Assembly: GCA_002305915.1 (NCBI GenBank)
Contig: DBRJ01000049.1
Span: forward strand, 23,051-81,564
Direction: 5' to 3'
Length of the DNA stretch: 58,514 nt
Origin: Pelotomaculum sp. UBA1371
GTDB taxonomy: Bacteria > Bacillota > Desulfotomaculia > Desulfotomaculales > Pelotomaculaceae
A model generated the notes under the pieces. The model did not search any database and was not told the DNA's origin. It was given only the letters and a program-made list of their open reading frames with translations. Of the stretch, positions 16,078 to 24,199 are shown piece after piece; position 1 is the stretch's first letter; every line of letters begins with the position of its first letter. A program made the translations under genes and the position numbers.

Positions 16078-16368
16078 TTGAACACAAAAACACTGGCCCT
16101 GGCCCAGCTTCCCGTAGGCCACACCGGCAGGATTGATACACTCCTGGCCCGGGGTATGACCAGACGCCGCCTTTTGGATTTAGGACTGATTCCGGGTGCC
16201 GAAGTAAAAACTATCCGGCGCAGCCCGGCTGGGGATCCCACTGCCTATCTGATTCGGGGGACGGTTATTGCACTGAGAGAGGAAGTAGCCAGGCAGGTTT
16301 TAGTCCACACCAAAATTTATTCTTCAAAGGAGGATTCCAATGGCTCTGTTAAACCTTGCATGCAGTAA
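16078..16368 (+). CDS. feoA: Ferrous iron transport protein A
   Basis: A 96-residue SH3-like FeoA protein. TLALAQLPVGHTGRIDTL and the signature RRRLLDLGLIPGAEVKTIRRSP are typical of the family, followed by YLIRGTVIALREE. FeoA binds the FeoB complex at the cytoplasmic face and is needed for Fe2+ uptake. A TTG start is used with a GGGGG site about 11 bases upstream, which is weak. The nearby ATG at 16074 hits a stop two codons later. The C-terminal 29 bases overlap the next gene, consistent with coupled translation. The long hairpin-rich leader suggests control beyond a simple promoter. Confidence 0.85.
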   Translation: MNTKTLALAQLPVGHTGRIDTLLARGMTRRRLLDLGLIPGAEVKTIRRSPAGDPTAYLIRGTVIALREEVARQVLVHTKIYSSKEDSNGSVKPCMQ

Positions 16369-17134
16369 AAAGAGCTGCCGGAACCGTTCCGTGCCGCAAA
16401 ACCAGTTCCTGAGGCTGACTGTAGCCCTGGCCGGCAATCCCAACACCGGCAAAAGTACAGTTTTCAACGCTCTGACGGGACTTAGCCAGCATACGGGCAA
16501 CTGGCCGGGGAAAACAGTGCAAAGGGCCGAGGGTAACTTTTACCACAGAAACAAGCATTTTACCCTGGTAGATTTACCGGGTACATATTCTCTATTTGCA
16601 AACTCGGTGGATGAGCAAGTGGCAAGGGACTATATCTGCTTTGCCCGTCCCGATGTAACAGTGGTCGTTACTGACGCCACCTGTCTGGAACGCAACTTGA
16701 ACCTGGTGTTGCAGGTAATGGAGATAACCCCCAAAGTAGTTGTCTGCTTAAACCTGATGGATGAAGCAGAAAGAAAAAAAATTTGTGTAGATGTAGAATT
16801 ATTGTCCAGCGAACTGGGGGTGCCGGTTGTCGCTACCGCCGCGCGAAGCGGGCGCTGCCTGGACAAACTGATGGATGCCATTGACGATGTAGCCTCCGGC
16901 CGGATCAAGACTTCCCCCAGGCTGGTTGCCTACGATTCAGAGATAGAACAGCTGGTGCAAAAGATCGAGTTAAAAATAAGTCCGCTGGTTCCGGAAGGAT
17001 TGAACCCCAGGTGGGTAGCCCTGCGCCTGCTCGACGGCGACCGCAGCATTATCGATTCGCTGCAGCGTTACCTGAGGGAAGGCAAGAACAGCTCATTTCA
17101 CTGGGGGGAAGAAAGGGCCTTATGTATCAGGTAA
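16340..17134 (+). CDS. feoB: FeoB small GTPase domain protein (N-terminal half of FeoB)
   Basis: A 264-residue protein equal to the cytoplasmic G-protein part of FeoB. LAGNPNTGKSTVFNALTG is the G1 loop, HTGNWPGKTV the switch region with G2, LVDLPGTYSL is G3, and NLMDEAE is the G4-like guanine-specificity motif. The chain stops after LRLLDGDRSIIDSL in ALCIR, just where the membrane part of a normal FeoB would follow. The ATG has AAAGGAGG seven bases upstream. The N-terminus carries a CSKKSC motif not typical of FeoB. The membrane half starts 13 bases before this stop in another frame. This could be a natural split or a frameshift. Confidence 0.85.
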   Translation: MALLNLACSKKSCRNRSVPQNQFLRLTVALAGNPNTGKSTVFNALTGLSQHTGNWPGKTVQRAEGNFYHRNKHFTLVDLPGTYSLFANSVDEQVARDYICFARPDVTVVVTDATCLERNLNLVLQVMEITPKVVVCLNLMDEAERKKICVDVELLSSELGVPVVATAARSGRCLDKLMDAIDDVASGRIKTSPRLVAYDSEIEQLVQKIELKISPLVPEGLNPRWVALRLLDGDRSIIDSLQRYLREGKNSSFHWGEERALCIR

Positions 17135-18528
17135 GCAGCCACGGTTCTCTCAACAACGCCCTGGATGAAATCTACGGGAGCCTTCCTCCGGAGGAAAAAA
17201 ACGCCTTACGGGACCGTATTGCCGGCGGGATCTACAGCTCTGCGGAAAGAATTGCAGGTAAGGTCGTCAGCCGGAAGGGGAAACAAATAAACTGGGACCA
17301 GAAAATTGATGATGTTCTAACCTCGCGCTGTCTGGGAATCCCCGTAATGCTACTTCTCCTCGGAGTTGTTTTATGGCTCACCGTTACAGGAGCCAACTAT
17401 CCATCTCAAATCCTGGCTTCCGGTCTTTTCCGGATTGAGGACATCCTCACCGGATTGTTTGTCCAGGCCGGCGCCCCTGCCTGGCTGCACGGCTTGCTGG
17501 TAGAGGGGGCCTACTTGTCGCTGGCCTGGGTTGTATCGGTGATGCTGCCTCCGATGGCCATCTTTTTCCCTCTCTTTACTATAATGGAGGACCTGGGCTA
17601 TCTGCCCCGGGTCGCTTTTAACCTGGACAAATTTTTTCGCAGGGCCGGCGCCCACGGCAAACAGTCTCTGACCATGAGCATGGGCTTCGGCTGCAACGCC
17701 GCGGGTGTCATCTCCTGCCGGATCATTGAATCACCGAGGGAGCGGCTCATTGCCGTTTTAACAAATAGCTTTATTCCCTGTAACGGGCGTTTCCCCACCT
17801 TGATCATACTTTCAACCTTGTTTATGGGGGGTACTGTTGCCGCCTCCTTTCGTTCGGCGGCAGCCTCCCTGGTGGTGGTAGGGCTTGTCTTAACCGGCAT
17901 AACGGTTACCCTGCTGGTTTCCAGGCTGCTGACGAAGACACTGCTGCGCGGGGAGCCTTCTTTCTTTATCCTGGAACTCCCCCCTTACCGCAAGCCGCAA
18001 GTAGGCAGAATCATCATCCGCTCCGTCCTGGACCGGACCCTTTTCGTGCTGGGGCGGGCGGTGGTTGTCGCTGTTCCGGCCGGCGCCCTGACCTGGATCC
18101 TGGCCAATACTTTCATCAACGATTTGAGTCTCTTGAGCCATGCCGCAGGCTTCCTGGATTCCTTCGGCTGGCTCCTGGGCATGGACGGGTTTATTCTAAT
18201 GGCCTTTATCCTGGGCCTGCCGGCCAATGAGATTGTCCTGCCCATCCTGCTGATGAGCTATGTTTCGGCCGGCACCATGGTTGAACCGGAAAGTCTGGCG
18301 GCCCTGCATAACATTCTGGTGGTCCAGAACGGCTGGACCTGGCTGACGGCACTGTCCGTGATGCTCTTCTCGCTGCTTCACTACCCCTGCGGTACTACGC
18401 TGCTGACCATCTTCAAAGAAACCCGCAGCCTCAAGTGGACGCTAATTGCCCTGCTGATGCCGCTTTCAGTGGCGCTGCTGGTGACTTTCACCCTGACCCA
18501 GGCAGCCCGCTTGCTGGGCCTGGCTTAG
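17122..18528 (+). CDS. feoB: FeoB membrane permease part (C-terminal half of FeoB)
   Basis: A 468-residue membrane protein corresponding to the transport domain of FeoB. It has SAERIAGKVVSRKGKQINWD, a first membrane segment at about residue 75, the Gate motifs with FGCNAAGVISCRII (conserved Cys), SFIPCNGRFPTLI and a late HYPCGTTLLTI. It should carry Fe2+ through the membrane with the separate GTPase. The proposed ATG (17122) lies within the last 13 bases of the GTPase gene and is preceded by GGGGGGAAGAAAGGG. Joined through a -1 shift the two parts would read as one continuous FeoB, so a frameshift, programmed or accidental, is an alternative. Confidence 0.85.
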   Translation: MYQVSSHGSLNNALDEIYGSLPPEEKNALRDRIAGGIYSSAERIAGKVVSRKGKQINWDQKIDDVLTSRCLGIPVMLLLLGVVLWLTVTGANYPSQILASGLFRIEDILTGLFVQAGAPAWLHGLLVEGAYLSLAWVVSVMLPPMAIFFPLFTIMEDLGYLPRVAFNLDKFFRRAGAHGKQSLTMSMGFGCNAAGVISCRIIESPRERLIAVLTNSFIPCNGRFPTLIILSTLFMGGTVAASFRSAAASLVVVGLVLTGITVTLLVSRLLTKTLLRGEPSFFILELPPYRKPQVGRIIIRSVLDRTLFVLGRAVVVAVPAGALTWILANTFINDLSLLSHAAGFLDSFGWLLGMDGFILMAFILGLPANEIVLPILLMSYVSAGTMVEPESLAALHNILVVQNGWTWLTALSVMLFSLLHYPCGTTLLTIFKETRSLKWTLIALLMPLSVALLVTFTLTQAARLLGLA

Positions 18529-18672
18529 TTGCGCGATGTAAAAAGTATTATGCTCAAGTACCAGGCCGCCCGGTCATATGAATCAATAACGCCTGGTCAG
18601 CGCATTAACCAATAGTTCAGATGACTGAAACCGGGTAGCGGTGCAAAACAATTAAGTTTTAAGTATTAAAGA

Positions 18673-18716
18673 ACCGGTGGTACCCCGGTCCATTTAACCG
18701 GGGAAAGACTTTCCCC
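18673..18716 (+). promoter_or_regulatory. Mutually exclusive hairpins before the DtxR-type regulator
   Basis: Three overlapping inverted repeats share bases: ACCGG/CCGGT (18673-18677 and 18685-18689), CCCCGGT/ACCGGGG (18683-18689 and 18697-18703) and GGGGAAA/TTTCCCC (18700-18706 and 18710-18716). Because the second and third both use 18700-18703, only one can form at a time. This is the layout of an RNA switch, but no poly-T tract follows. Confidence 0.4.
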
Positions 18717-18766
18717 AAAGAGTGATAAAGCAACCCTACATGCAACCAGTGATTGGGGGTAAACCC

Positions 18767-19255
18767 GTGGACAGAGATAAGGTAAAATTTTATACAATTC
18801 GAGGGTACGCGCTTTTACGCCGGGAGGACGCCCTTACCCCCAGCATGGAGGATTACCTGGAGATGGCCTACCGCCTTTCAAGGGACAGGGGCTTTACTAG
18901 AATAGGCGATCTGGCCTGTTCTTTGAACGTACAGCCGTCTTCAGCCAGCAAAATGGTTCGAAAGCTTTCGGAAATGGATTACCTGAAATATGAAAAATAC
19001 GGTGTAATTGAATTCACCAACCGTGGTCGTGAGCTGGGGAATTACCTGCTGCAAAGGCACGAGGCTATTGAGGAGTTCCTTATGCTCATTGGGGTCAAAG
19101 AAGGAATCCTGGAGGAAACCGAAAAAATAGAACACAATATCCGGGAAGAAACCGTGGATAGAATTAAGACCCTGGTTGAATTTATGCGGAAAAACCAAAA
19201 AAGGATGCTCGAATTTAAGGAGTTTCTGGAAAAACGGCTAAATACTCCAACATAA
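18767..19255 (+). CDS. DtxR/MntR-family metal-dependent transcriptional regulator
   Basis: A 162-residue regulator with the DtxR-type winged helix. LTPSMEDYLEMAYRL is the N-terminal signature, GDLACSLNVQPSSASKMVRKLSEMDYL is the helix-turn-helix, and the dimerisation domain ends with EETEKIEHNIREETVDRI, which holds likely metal ligands (Glu, His). There is no C-terminal SH3 domain, as in MntR. It likely senses Fe2+ or Mn2+ and may control the feo genes upstream. I place the start at GTG 18767, six bases after TGGGGGT. A GTG at 18722 gives 15 more residues but has no clear ribosome binding site. Alternative hairpins lie in its leader. Confidence 0.85.
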   Translation: MDRDKVKFYTIRGYALLRREDALTPSMEDYLEMAYRLSRDRGFTRIGDLACSLNVQPSSASKMVRKLSEMDYLKYEKYGVIEFTNRGRELGNYLLQRHEAIEEFLMLIGVKEGILEETEKIEHNIREETVDRIKTLVEFMRKNQKRMLEFKEFLEKRLNTPT

Positions 19256-19476
19256 CCATCCGGTTTCTTTTGGCCACAATTGAAGCTGTAGTGGCTCCGG
19301 AAAATCTGTTTTGAGCTTCCTGTCACCCCTTACGCAAAAAATCATTAATGTAGTGCATTGAAACAATAAAGCATGATTGACGGCAGTATCAACCTGCCGT
19401 TATAATGTTTTGGAAGCATAGTCAAGCAACATATAACTTAAAGATGCCCCCTTAAAGAACGGAGGTGTATAGATGT

Positions 19477-19893
19477 ATGGGGAAGATCCTGGCGATTAAT
19501 GTCGGCAGCGTCAGGGGAATTGACAAGACTCCGGTGAAGGAAGCCCGTATTGTGGAAGGCTGGGGTCTGGAAGGTGACGCCCATGGGGGGAACTGGGACA
19601 GGCAAGTCAGTATCTTTCCGGTAGAGGCCCTGGAAAAATATCCCAATCACATAAAGGATGAGGCTTTAGAGGGCTGCCCCACTGAAAATATTACTATTTC
19701 CGGTATTCCTCTGGAAGCTCTGGCTGTGGGAAAAACCTTGCGACTCGGCGAAGCAGAAGTGCGTATAATGTATATTGGTAAAGATAAATATAAAGATGAA
19801 GGCAGGCATTACATTGTCAGCCGGGAAGGCCGGTTCTGCCGTGTCGTCAGGGGGGGATCAGTTAAAATCGGCGACGAAGCGCAGGTTATGTGA
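19477..19893 (+). CDS. MOSC domain protein
   Basis: A 138-residue single-domain MOSC protein (the C-terminal domain of Moco sulfurases). Motifs are GIDKTPVKEARIVEGWGLEGDAHGG and a later LEGCPTENITISG, which in this family read TENITTEG, followed by ALAVGKTLRLGEAEVRI. The family is implicated in molybdenum-cofactor or metal-sulfur handling, and many small MOSC proteins have no assigned reaction. The ATG at 19477 lies nine bases after GGAGGTG. A GTG at 19465 lies inside that site and is rejected. It precedes the NifX-like gene by 53 bases. Confidence 0.85.
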   Translation: MGKILAINVGSVRGIDKTPVKEARIVEGWGLEGDAHGGNWDRQVSIFPVEALEKYPNHIKDEALEGCPTENITISGIPLEALAVGKTLRLGEAEVRIMYIGKDKYKDEGRHYIVSREGRFCRVVRGGSVKIGDEAQVM

Positions 19894-19946
19894 GGTCTTT
19901 TTGTAAAGCTTTATTCTTTTTATTTTTCATAAATGGAGGAAAACCG

Positions 19947-20300
19947 ATGAAAATAGCAATGCCTTACATCAACGGAAATGTAAATCCACACTTCGGCAGC
20001 AGTCGTGAGTTTATTATATTCGACACTTCAGATGGCAAGGTAACCGGGAAAAAAATAATTAACAATGAAACTTTGCACAACCACGGCGGCCTGGCCCGGA
20101 TTCTCAAGAGCGAAGGTGTTGAAGTAGTTATTACCGGTGGAATCGGCAGGCCCATGATCAATGCGCTCCATGATGCCGGCTTCAAGGTGATCACCGGAGC
20201 TGCGGGAGAAGTGGAAAAGGTCGCAGGTGACTACCTAACAGGGCAGCTTGTACCCGCGCCTGCAATCTGCTCCTGCGGCGGGAAGCATGACCACGCCTAG
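19947..20300 (+). CDS. NifB/NifX-family metal-cluster-binding protein
   Basis: A 117-residue protein of the dinitrogenase iron-molybdenum cofactor (NifX/NafY/YedF-like ribonuclease-H fold) family. It shows MKIAMPYINGNVNPHFGSSREFIIFD, HNHGGLARIL, VVITGGIGRPMINAL, and a Cys/His tail CSCGGKHDHA. Outside nitrogen fixation such proteins are thought to bind Fe-S or metal clusters transiently. No nif genes are present here. The ATG at 19947 has TGGAGG eight bases upstream; the longer frame starting at 19890 overlaps the MOSC gene and lacks a site. A weak AAAAGC/GCTTTT hairpin (20316-20335) may end the transcript. Confidence 0.85.
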   Translation: MKIAMPYINGNVNPHFGSSREFIIFDTSDGKVTGKKIINNETLHNHGGLARILKSEGVEVVITGGIGRPMINALHDAGFKVITGAAGEVEKVAGDYLTGQLVPAPAICSCGGKHDHA

Positions 20301-20386
20301 CCCTTAGTTTTTCCAAAAAGCGGCTGCCTGCTTTTGAACTTTACCTTAGCCTAAAAAACAACCACACCTACAAACGGTATTTATTC

Positions 20387-23221
20387 TTACTGCAAAAGGG
20401 TGCTGCCTTCCATAGGTCCTGCCGCCGGAGAATGCGGCAGTTGCTGATTTAATTCCGGTAAATGGAATTTGTCCTCCCGCTCAGCCTTTGCCCTCTCTTC
20501 TTTGAGAGGTTTCAGACCATCATAGGACTGCCTCAGGATCTCCTCCATCTCCCGGATCAGGGGTAGGCGGGGATTTGTGGTGGTGCACTGATCTTCAAAG
20601 GCCTTCTCGGCCAATTCAGGTAGCTTGCTCAGAAAAATATCCCTGTCCACTCCCAATTCAGCAAAGGTGGCCGGTATCCCCAGGGAGCGGTTCAAGCCGT
20701 GTACGGCTTCAATTAAACTGTGGACGCCCTCATCTGCGGAAGCCGCGGGAAGCCCCAGGTGGGCTGCAATCCGGCGGTATTTTTCCGGCGCCAGGTGGTG
20801 CTCGTATTTCGGAAAAGACACAAACTTTGTGGGCAGCCCGGCGTTGTAGGCAATGACGTAAGGCAGAAGAATCGCGTTGGCGCGCCCGTGGGGAATGCCG
20901 AATTCACCTCCCACTTTGTGGGCCAGGCTGTGATTGATTCCCAGAAAAGCGTTGGTGAAAGCCATCCCGGCGATTGCAGCGGCATTATGCAGTTTTTCCC
21001 GGGCTTCCCGCCCCCCGCTGCGCCAGGAATCGGGCAGGTATTGAAAAACAAGCTCAATAGCTTTGAGCGCCAGGGCGTCGGTGAAATCCGAAGCCATCAC
21101 CGAAACAAAGGCTTCAATGCCGTGGGCCAGGACGTCCAGGCCGGTGTCGGCGACCAGGGAGCGGGGCAGGGTTTCCACCAAATCCGGGTCGATGATGGCC
21201 ACGTCCGGTGTCAGTTCGTAGTCCGCCAGGGGATACTTGATGTCTCTCCCCCGGTCGGTGATTACCGCAAAGGCCGTGACTTCGGAACCGCTGCCGCTGG
21301 TGGTGGGAATAGCCACAAGCCTGCTCCTGCGCCCCAGTTTCGGATATTTGTAGGTCCGTTTGCGGATATCCAGGAACTTCAGTTTCAAAAATTCAAATTC
21401 AACACCGGGGTGCTCGTAAAAAAGCCACATACCCTTGGCTGCGTCAATAACAGAACCGCCGCCCAGGGCGATAATCGTATCCGGCTGAAAGCGGTTCATC
21501 AAATCCCGGCCCTGGAGCACCAGATCCAGGGAGGGATCGGGCTCAACCCCGCTGAAAACCTCAAGCACAGGTCTTACCGGCCTCTTTTCCAGATGATAGC
21601 GGACTTTTTCCAGATGGCCCAATTCCGCCATATTTCTGTCCGTTATAATAAATGCCCTCTGCACCCCGGGCATTTTAGCCAGGTACTGGATGGAGCCTGT
21701 TTCAAAAAATATTTTCTCAGGTATCTTGAACCACTGCATGTTGACCCGCCTTTTGGCCACCCTTTTGACGTTGACAAGGTTGACAGCGCTGACATTGGCG
21801 GTTGTAGCGTTCCTCCCGTAGGAACCGCAGCCCAGGGTCAGGGAAGGTACGTTTGTATTGTAAATGTCCCCTATAGCCCCATGGGTAGCCGGCGCATTCA
21901 CAATGATCCGGCCGGCCATAAGCCGGTCGGCAAATGCTTCGATCAGATTATTGTCGGAGGTATGGATCACAGCCGTGTGGCCCATCCCGCCGTATTCCAC
22001 CATCTGTTCGCAGCGCTTGATTCCTTCCGCCGCATCATTTACAACGTAATAGGCCAGGATGGGGCTCAGCTTTTCCCGGGACAGGGGGTATTCCGGACCC
22101 ACCCCCTCCAATCTTGCTATCAGAATTTTGGTTCCATCCGGCACTGTGAAGCCGGCCATTTGGGCAATTGAAAAGGCGGATTTGCCTACCACATCCGGAC
22201 TCATGGAACAGGTCTCCCCACAGGTGGCAAGCAATTCCAATTTCCTTACCTCTTCCCCGGTCAGGAAATAACACCCGTATTCAACCAGAAGCCCCTCCAC
22301 CTCCGCCGCCACTTCCCGGTCCACAATCAACCCCTGTTCGGAAGCGCAGATCATGCCGTTATCGAAGGTCTTGCTCAGGATTAAATCTGTAACCGCCCGT
22401 TTCAACTTCGCTGTCTTTTCAATGTAACAGGGCACGTTGCCGGGCCCCACTCCCAGGGCCGGCTTGCCGCTGCTGTAGGCGGACCGGACCATTCCCGCGC
22501 CTCCCGTAGCCAGGATCAGGGACACACCGGGATGTGCCATCAGCATCCTGGCCGCTTCCACAGAAGGTTGTTCGATCCAGCCGATGCAGTTTTCCGGCGC
22601 GCCGGCATCCACAGCCGCCTCCAGCATGATCCTGGCTGCAGCGGCGCTGCATTTCTGGGCCCCGGGATGAAAGCTAAAAACAATGGGGTTCCGCGTTTTC
22701 ATGGAGATGAGGGATTTAAACAGGACCGTGGAAGTGGGATTGGTTACCGGCGTTACACCAGCGATGACTCCCACCGGTTCGGCAATCTCCTGGTAATCTT
22801 CCTCTTCGTCCTGATTAATTAGACCCACCGTTTTATGGGCTTTAATGCTGTGATAAACATATTCCGTGGCAAAGATATTCTTAGTTATTTTGTCTTCGTA
22901 TACTCCCCTGCCGGTTTCTTCCACGGCCAGCCTGGCCAGTTCCATGTGCCGGTCCAGTCCGGCCAGAGCCATAGACTGGATGATCCTGTCGACATCCTCC
23001 TGCCCCAGAGCCAAATATTTTCCTAAGGCTTCCCGGGCCCTCTCCACCAGGCCATCGATCATCCTACTAATCCCTTCCTGCTGCTCTCTGTTAACTGCCT
23101 CCTGCACCGACTCCGTCCCCCCATCGCAAGGATTCTTTAAATGAAGTATTTCCTGCCTGGAAAGTAATATTCCAGAAGGACAACGGATTCTAAGCGGAGT
23201 CAGGCATTGCTCAAAGTTCAT
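20387..23221 (-). CDS. adhE: Bifunctional acetaldehyde/alcohol dehydrogenase
   Basis: A 944-residue fusion. The N-terminal CoA-acylating aldehyde dehydrogenase has VTPVTNPTSTVLFK, the NAD loop ATGGAGMVRSAYSSG and the catalytic Cys in NGMICASEQ (about residue 290). The C-terminal iron alcohol dehydrogenase has ALGGGSVIDAAKGM, PTTSGSGSEVTAFAV, and the Fe-binding histidines in HGIEAF and HSLAHKVGGEFGIPHG. It reduces acetyl-CoA to ethanol with NADH, or the reverse, and usually forms spirosomes. The chain is longer than usual (about 870): about 50 extra N-terminal residues and a polar C-terminal tail of about 45. An internal ATG at residue 54 aligns better with normal AdhE starts. Confidence 0.95.
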   Translation of the reverse strand: MNFEQCLTPLRIRCPSGILLSRQEILHLKNPCDGGTESVQEAVNREQQEGISRMIDGLVERAREALGKYLALGQEDVDRIIQSMALAGLDRHMELARLAVEETGRGVYEDKITKNIFATEYVYHSIKAHKTVGLINQDEEEDYQEIAEPVGVIAGVTPVTNPTSTVLFKSLISMKTRNPIVFSFHPGAQKCSAAAARIMLEAAVDAGAPENCIGWIEQPSVEAARMLMAHPGVSLILATGGAGMVRSAYSSGKPALGVGPGNVPCYIEKTAKLKRAVTDLILSKTFDNGMICASEQGLIVDREVAAEVEGLLVEYGCYFLTGEEVRKLELLATCGETCSMSPDVVGKSAFSIAQMAGFTVPDGTKILIARLEGVGPEYPLSREKLSPILAYYVVNDAAEGIKRCEQMVEYGGMGHTAVIHTSDNNLIEAFADRLMAGRIIVNAPATHGAIGDIYNTNVPSLTLGCGSYGRNATTANVSAVNLVNVKRVAKRRVNMQWFKIPEKIFFETGSIQYLAKMPGVQRAFIITDRNMAELGHLEKVRYHLEKRPVRPVLEVFSGVEPDPSLDLVLQGRDLMNRFQPDTIIALGGGSVIDAAKGMWLFYEHPGVEFEFLKLKFLDIRKRTYKYPKLGRRSRLVAIPTTSGSGSEVTAFAVITDRGRDIKYPLADYELTPDVAIIDPDLVETLPRSLVADTGLDVLAHGIEAFVSVMASDFTDALALKAIELVFQYLPDSWRSGGREAREKLHNAAAIAGMAFTNAFLGINHSLAHKVGGEFGIPHGRANAILLPYVIAYNAGLPTKFVSFPKYEHHLAPEKYRRIAAHLGLPAASADEGVHSLIEAVHGLNRSLGIPATFAELGVDRDIFLSKLPELAEKAFEDQCTTTNPRLPLIREMEEILRQSYDGLKPLKEERAKAEREDKFHLPELNQQLPHSPAAGPMEGSTLLQ

Positions 23222-23362
23222 CCGAAATATCCCTGAGAACCAGCGGCGCCAATTAAGAACATAAATTTTTTCTGGTATATATAAAATTGTGGATATTCAC
23301 AGTATTTTGAAGGATTACTGCCTTATGCCGCGAAACCGTCAAAGCAGAAAGGAAGTGGAGTT

Positions 23363-23992
23363 ATGGTCAACTGCGCTAAATGTGGTATTTTTTCATGCTA
23401 TAAGGGGGAATTGAACAAGCTCCCGGCAAACTGCCCCATGCGGGTTTGTCCGGAAATTTATGAAAAAGCCTCCGCCGCCTACAAAGAATCAGAATCATCC
23501 GGCAAGTTAGCCTGCCTTTCAGCCAGGGTGGAGTCCGCCGGTTACCGGGTCTGGCCCAGGGTTCGGGAAATCATGGAATTTTCCCGCCATGCCGGCTTTA
23601 AAAGGCTGGGGCTGCCCTTCTGCGTCGGTCTGCGGCGGGAAGCCCTGGAGGTTACTAAAATATTTGAAAGCAACGGCTTTGAAGTAGTTTCCGTAATGTG
23701 TAAAACCGGCTCCAGGCCCAAGGAGGAACTGGGCCTTCTGGATCAGGAAAAAGTCCGTCCGGGCCGGCATGAAGCCATGTGCAACCCAATTGCCCAGGCC
23801 TTGATCCTGAATAAACTCAAAACCGGCCTAAACGTTCTGCTGGGCCTCTGTGTCGGTCACGATACCCTGTTTATCAAGTATTCCGATGCTCCCATCACCG
23901 TCCTGGCCGTCAAAGACCGGGTGACCGGACACAACCCGCTGGCTGCCGTTTACGCCACCCACTATTTCGAACCGAAGCTAAAACTAACGTAA
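23363..23992 (+). CDS. DUF1847 metal-binding-like protein
   Basis: A 209-residue protein that I recognise as DUF1847 (COG4887 type). The N-terminus has CAKCGIFSC and a nearby CPMRVCPEIY, and further conserved cysteines follow in LPFCVGLRREA, VMCKTG and MCNPIAQA, then GLCVGHDTLF. The Cys pattern suggests bound Zn or Fe-S. The biochemical role is not known. The ATG follows GGAAGTGGAG. It lies divergently from adhE with about 140 bases between them, which contain a TATATAAAAT -10-like stretch on the plus strand. Confidence 0.85.
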   Translation: MVNCAKCGIFSCYKGELNKLPANCPMRVCPEIYEKASAAYKESESSGKLACLSARVESAGYRVWPRVREIMEFSRHAGFKRLGLPFCVGLRREALEVTKIFESNGFEVVSVMCKTGSRPKEELGLLDQEKVRPGRHEAMCNPIAQALILNKLKTGLNVLLGLCVGHDTLFIKYSDAPITVLAVKDRVTGHNPLAAVYATHYFEPKLKLT

Positions 23993-24167
23993 AAGAAGAT
24001 TAATAAAGAAGATAATTTTTGAAGTATTCTTTTGTTGTAATTGTAAAGGTTCATAATAATTTTTTTGAAGGCAGCAAGGAAAAAAGAACAACCACCTGTT
24101 AAACAGGTTAAAAGCACTGCCCCTGGCAGCGCCTCAACATCTTCAGCAAGCAATATTACTGGCTTTG

Positions 24168-24197
24168 GTTGGCCCGGCAGGAAGTCCCCGGGCCAAC
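24168..24197. terminator. GC-rich hairpin at the 3' end of the copper-amine-oxidase-N-like gene
   Basis: GTTGGCCCGG (24168-24177) and CCGGGCCAAC (24188-24197) form a perfect 10-bp stem ending three bases from the leftward gene's stop codon. No T tract follows, so it may be a weak terminator or stabiliser. Confidence 0.5.
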
Positions 24198-24199
24198 TA

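Noticed and set aside
20720..22171. 483-codon open frame on the plus strand inside adhE
   Set aside because: It is antisense to a complete, motif-rich AdhE and has no family-like motifs or ribosome binding site; it reflects codon bias of the opposite strand.
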